Translations under genes and position numbers: made by a program | Notes under the pieces: model-generated | Seen by the model: the letters and a program-made list of their open reading frames with translations, nothing else | The model's database searches: none | What the model was told of the DNA's origin: nothing | Shown: one piece after another, positions 24,258 through 27,383 of the stretch | Layout: every line of letters begins with the position of its first letter | Position numbering within the stretch: position 1 is the first letter of the stretch | Assembly: GCA_003695725.1 (NCBI GenBank) | Contig: RFHX01000248.1 | Coordinates: forward strand, 1 to 27,383 | From: J061 sp003695725 [NCBI: Candidatus Schekmanbacteria bacterium] | Lineage (GTDB): Bacteria; Schekmanbacteria; GWA2-38-11 | Reading direction: 5' to 3' | Length of the DNA: 27,383 nucleotides

Positions 24258-25265
24258 TTACCTCATAGAAAAGACCATCTTCCGTGTAATATGTTTAGCA
24301 AGCTCTACAGCCGATTTTATAACTCCAAAATCAAGGACAATCTGAGTGTCTTCTCCCTTAGCAGAATCCTCTGAAGTCCAGATAATTTTACCGTCCTTAG
24401 TATCAATCATTCGGGCGTAAACAGAAATTTCAGGCGATGATGTAACCCCTCTTTTTCTCAATCCTTCATTGTAATCCTCAACTACACCTACTATCACTGC
24501 ATCAGCATCTAATGCGGCTTTAACTTTTTGCAATCCCTCAATATCCACTCCCCCATAGGGCCAAACCTTGTACTTGACAATTGCATTTTTTACTCTCCCG
24601 GAATCAATTACTTCAAAGGTGCTATACTTGAAAAGCGAAACCAAAAAAATATCGCGAAGGACTTTACCGGCACCTCTTCTCTCACTTAAATTCTCAAAGG
24701 GTAGAACTGCAATCTTAAAATTCTTTACTTTTTTTAGAAAATCACTCGAATAATAATAATCAACATTAGGAAAAAATCTTGCAAAGCTTAGACGATGTAA
24801 AAAACTTCTTCTCAAAAAAGCTTTACCTGCAGAGGGAATTGATGCAAAAACTTTTTTGACAACCTTCGTTATCAACTTCTTAAGCGACTTGATATTTCCC
24901 AATCCTAAAATCATTTTTGTACTGTCACCAGTACTACCTAAATAATCAGCCCAAAGGATTGAACTATCTTCTGCAGATAATACGCGCGCAGAAAGACCAA
25001 ACTGCGGATTTTCCTCTGAAACGACAACAATATCTATCATTCCAACCAAAACATATGCAGCACCTGTAAGTTTTCCAATCTTGGAAATAAACTCTTGGCT
25101 CACATTTGATGTATCTCTAATCCTATCTTCAAGAAGATACGGCTCTATCTCATCGCCTGATATAACCGCATATCCCTTTTCAACAAGAACACTTTTAATC
25201 TTGTCAAGTATGAAATCCCAGCCAACTTGTTGACCACCTATATTTTCAAAGGGAAGTATCACCAT
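24258..25265 (-). CDS. Tandem CsgG/LpoB-like domain protein, signal peptide cut off by TGA
   Basis: 335 aa as read from the first ATG. It contains two related alpha/beta domains. Domain 1 starts at VILPFEN (2-8) and domain 2 at IAVLPFEN (185-192). Each continues with the helix, VxxGxV strand and SxxIxW pattern of CsgG/LpoB-like lipoproteins, which work in the periplasm at the outer membrane. This frame has no export signal. However, the same frame extends upstream to an ATG at 25362-25364 encoding a signal peptide, interrupted by one TGA at 25287-25289. The ATG at 25265 has no Shine-Dalgarno sequence. So the gene is probably either disrupted, decoded through the TGA, or affected by a sequence error. 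It follows the smaller CsgG-like gene and precedes the parvulin gene by 5 bases. Confidence 0.75.
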   Translation of the reverse strand: MVILPFENIGGQQVGWDFILDKIKSVLVEKGYAVISGDEIEPYLLEDRIRDTSNVSQEFISKIGKLTGAAYVLVGMIDIVVVSEENPQFGLSARVLSAEDSSILWADYLGSTGDSTKMILGLGNIKSLKKLITKVVKKVFASIPSAGKAFLRRSFLHRLSFARFFPNVDYYYSSDFLKKVKNFKIAVLPFENLSERRGAGKVLRDIFLVSLFKYSTFEVIDSGRVKNAIVKYKVWPYGGVDIEGLQKVKAALDADAVIVGVVEDYNEGLRKRGVTSSPEISVYARMIDTKDGKIIWTSEDSAKGEDTQIVLDFGVIKSAVELAKHITRKMVFSMR

Positions 25266-25286
25266 TTTTTTATTGTCCAGTATTGT

Positions 25287-25364
25287 TCACCGCCCCCAGC
25301 AACAAATTGAAGATAAAGGGAAAAAAACAATCAAAAAGAGAAAACTTGCTAATTTTTTATACAT
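25287..25364 (-). other. In-frame signal peptide followed by TGA, upstream part of the CsgG-like gene
   Basis: From the ATG at 25362-25364, 25 codons read MYKKLASFLFLIVFFPL, then SSICCWGR, then TGA (25287-25289). This is a typical export signal with two cysteines, in exact frame with the CsgG-like protein that begins 33 codons later. It starts 28 bases after the stop of the previous gene, the expected operon spacing. It strongly suggests that the real gene starts here. Confidence 0.65.
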
Positions 25365-25392
25365 TTCTTTAATTTCTCTTTTTTTAAACCTG

Positions 25393-25989
25393 TTATTCAA
25401 AAAGTGTATATACTAAGTCACTGATACATTTTCTTGCAACACTTGAAATCGAAGGTCCCGAAATACCAAATATCTTCTCAACAATTCCTGCACCTGATTT
25501 CGAGCCGCTAGCTGACCAAACAACTTCTCCACTGCTCACATCAATGGCTGACAGAGAAACCGAAACTTCTGCAATTGAAGCGCCTCCAATATTTGTAGCA
25601 CCATAATTCTCAACCGAGCCTTTGATGAGAATTTGAGCTCCTGTCAATTCCCCAACCTTTTTAAATTCTTCTTTGCTCATATTGAATAAATCTTCCACTT
25701 TAGCTTCTTTGATAGCTCTGTTTACCTGTCCAACTTCAACAACTTCTACATATTGAGATGAAAGAATTTCATTGATTACAACTCTTCTAATTTTTTCGCC
25801 TGCATTTTGGTCTTGTGTGAAATTTTCAATTGGAAGTACTGCAATTCTCTGCACCAAACTAAAGTCAAAGTTTGGATTGATGTAATTTGTCGGAATAGAT
25901 GTGCAAGATAGAAAAAGCAGCAAACAGGAAAAAGCACCAACCCATAAAAAACCTTTTACCAATTTTTCACTCTTTGTTTTTTTAATCAT
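25393..25989 (-). CDS. CsgG/LpoB-like lipoprotein
   Basis: Lipoprotein of 198 aa from the chosen start. I take the ATG at 25987-25989 rather than the GTG 12 bases upstream, because GGGAAGGAT lies directly before this ATG. The signal sequence ends FLSC, with the probable lipidated Cys at residue 29; the lipobox is slightly off consensus. The body begins QRIAVLPIENF and continues EILSSQYVEVVEVGQV, LTGAQILIKGSVENYG and DVSSGEVVWSASG. This is the pattern of periplasmic CsgG/LpoB-type domains. Known relatives form a secretion pore (CsgG) or activate penicillin-binding proteins (LpoB). It resembles each half of the next gene, so the pair probably arose by duplication. Its job in a cytochrome operon is unknown. 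The gap to the beta-barrel gene is 17 bases. Confidence 0.8.
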   Translation of the reverse strand: MIKKTKSEKLVKGFLWVGAFSCLLLFLSCTSIPTNYINPNFDFSLVQRIAVLPIENFTQDQNAGEKIRRVVINEILSSQYVEVVEVGQVNRAIKEAKVEDLFNMSKEEFKKVGELTGAQILIKGSVENYGATNIGGASIAEVSVSLSAIDVSSGEVVWSASGSKSGAGIVEKIFGISGPSISSVARKCISDLVYTLFE

Positions 25990-26006
25990 AATCCTTCCCA
26001 CTATTT

Positions 26007-27383
26007 TTAAAACCTTATATTTCCTTGAACAAAATATCTTGTATTCTCAGTGTTATCAAAGCTTCTCGAAAGCTGATAACTTAATCGTATATCCATATAA
26101 CGATTTACATACCATCTAAGTTCATAAATCATATTTTCTGAAGTATTGACATTCGTAATATCGGAATCCTCTGTATCTCTTGTATATGATATAAAAGCAG
26201 ATAAACGAGGTATTATAACCCAATCAATAGTATATGACTGCTGAAAATTATCCATTTCTTGATTATTTTGATAATTATAGCGTGCATTCAAATTGAAATT
26301 TCCACTAAGTGTATAAGTAAAATAAAGAAACATATCATTTGAAAATACAAGACGCGGCTCATTTTTACCATAGCTTTTTGATTCGCGCCAGGTATAACCA
26401 AAAATCCCCTGTAGTCTGTCAGTTAAATCTGAATTCATATTTATAGAAACCGTATCGACCCTATTTTTTGCTCCATCCGTAAATGATTTATTTCTTGTGT
26501 CTGTATAAGTTAACTGAAAATCGAGATTTCTGTATATCTTGGCTTCTAAATTCCAGTTGAATGTTTTATTTCTCGAGACTTCCTCCGATTCAATATCACT
26601 TTGATTAATCAAATAATTTATGCTTGTATAAAGTGTTTCAAGGGGTGCCATCGCATATCCTAAGGTTAAAATATTATTGCTTGTGTCATCTGCTTCTTGT
26701 CTTTCAAACTTTGTAAAAGATTGTTGAAAACTCGCATTGATATCTAAGTATTTATTTGGATTGAATGAGAGACGCCATGTTTGAGTCCCATTTCTTTGGA
26801 GTCTCGTAGGAGAGGCGTTTTTACTTTTAGTCCTGTCAATGTTAAACCCAAAAATAAGATACTCAGTAGGAGAAATGGAGAAATTTGCATTGATTGTTTG
26901 AACGCTCGATGTAGAGACTATCTTCTTCTCTTGTCCGGCACCTGCAGGACCTAAAACTTTTGCCTCACTTACAAAGGCTTCAGATGTGCTGTTATCAACA
27001 ACAACGGCCTTTATAAAAGTTGCCTCCAAGTCTCCCGGAATATTAATGACAAACTTTCTGCTCGTTCTGTCATAGGATGGATTTTTAGCAAATTTCACCA
27101 ATACCCATTTTTCACCAATTCTATCTCTTGAATATATTTTAAAAGAGAAAAAAGAACTCAAAGAAAAATCAAAATTACTACTCATATAAATCTCGAATTT
27201 TTTAATGATTTGCGATGTAAATAATTCCACTCCAATTGATCTATTCTTTCCGCTTTCTCCACTACCTATATCCACCACCCCTTCCGAGAAATCGTTGTCA
27301 ATCAAAGAAGATTCTGTTTCCATTTCTCCTGTCTTTGGAGTTAAATCGTTATTTTTTCGCAACCCCTTTTTAGCAATAAGCTC
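26007..27383 (-). CDS. Outer-membrane beta-barrel protein, N-terminus beyond window
   Basis: The open frame runs off the right edge, so the start and any signal peptide are not seen; 458 codons are visible. A TTG at 27360-27362 is only the first possible start inside the window. Roughly residues 40-140 of the visible part form a beta-sandwich-like domain (KKFEIYMSSNFDF, FKIYSRDRIGEKWVLV, ATFIKAVVVDNS) that recalls discoidin/F5-8-type domains; this is tentative. From about residue 150 onward there are about 16-18 alternating amphipathic strands with aromatic girdle residues. The chain ends YFVQGNIRF, with the terminal Phe typical of outer-membrane barrels. It has no CXXCH motif. As the first visible gene of the multiheme cytochrome operon it is a candidate porin of a porin-cytochrome conduit. 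Similarity to PEP-CTERM-associated barrels is another possibility. Confidence 0.8.
   Translation of the reverse strand, partial: ELIAKKGLRKNNDLTPKTGEMETESSLIDNDFSEGVVDIGSGESGKNRSIGVELFTSQIIKKFEIYMSSNFDFSLSSFFSFKIYSRDRIGEKWVLVKFAKNPSYDRTSRKFVINIPGDLEATFIKAVVVDNSTSEAFVSEAKVLGPAGAGQEKKIVSTSSVQTINANFSISPTEYLIFGFNIDRTKSKNASPTRLQRNGTQTWRLSFNPNKYLDINASFQQSFTKFERQEADDTSNNILTLGYAMAPLETLYTSINYLINQSDIESEEVSRNKTFNWNLEAKIYRNLDFQLTYTDTRNKSFTDGAKNRVDTVSINMNSDLTDRLQGIFGYTWRESKSYGKNEPRLVFSNDMFLYFTYTLSGNFNLNARYNYQNNQEMDNFQQSYTIDWVIIPRLSAFISYTRDTEDSDITNVNTSENMIYELRWYVNRYMDIRLSYQLSRSFDNTENTRYFVQGNIRF

Noticed and set aside
25287-25289. Selenocysteine codon as the preferred explanation for the TGA
   Set aside because: No clear SECIS-like hairpin was found just after it, and the position, just after a signal peptide, has no expected redox role. 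A mutation or sequence error is more likely.

Overview
The window is A+T-rich bacterial DNA, densely packed with short intergenic gaps. Several features point to an anaerobic (or facultatively anaerobic), Gram-negative-type (diderm) bacterium that is probably uncultivated. These are lipoprotein signals, an outer-membrane beta-barrel, a PEP-CTERM surface protein, a type IV pilin, two very large multiheme c-type cytochromes, and a biotin synthase with the cysteine pattern of the anaerobe-type enzyme. The genus cannot be read from the sequence. Deltaproteobacteria-like or candidate-phylum lineages rich in multiheme cytochromes fit best, but this is inference.

Layout. (1) Positions 1-2323 hold surface proteins: a PEP-CTERM protein (+), then a CAP-domain protein and a type IV pilin (both -). 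(2) Positions 2576-5636 are a plus-strand biotin operon: bioB, bioA and a small protein with two [4Fe-4S] sites. (3) Positions 5648-13163 are a minus-strand run read as lepA, lepB, mutS, DUF2889, nucleoside hydrolase, ribokinase. The last four genes are joined by overlapping stop/start codons. (4) A lone cofH-like radical SAM gene (+) at 13362-14474 has its own strong promoter. (5) Positions 14479-19069 are a minus-strand cell-envelope set: mreB, a zinc-ribbon/GAF protein, an MgtC-like protein, a DHH phosphoesterase, a DUF948 protein and a YtxH protein. (6) Positions 19261-27383 are a minus-strand six-gene operon: outer-membrane beta-barrel (cut by the window end), two CsgG/LpoB-like proteins, a double-parvulin lipoprotein, a cytochrome with 25 CXXCH sites plus one CX4CH site, and a 16-heme cytochrome.

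How the genes work together. The standout is region 6. It combines an outer-membrane pore candidate, an outer-membrane-type lipoprotein cytochrome, a periplasmic cytochrome and lipoprotein assembly factors. That is the parts list of a porin-cytochrome conduit for extracellular electron transfer, with 42 possible haem sites in two adjacent genes. The parvulin protein has lost the expected histidines in both domains. One of the two CsgG-like genes has an in-frame TGA between its signal peptide and its body. The nucleoside hydrolase and ribokinase form a salvage pair (nucleoside to ribose to ribose-5-phosphate). The bioB/bioA pair covers two of the four late biotin steps; the other bio genes lie elsewhere. 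No tRNA, rRNA, CRISPR array or insertion sequence was seen, and no gene-free stretch exceeds 300 bases.
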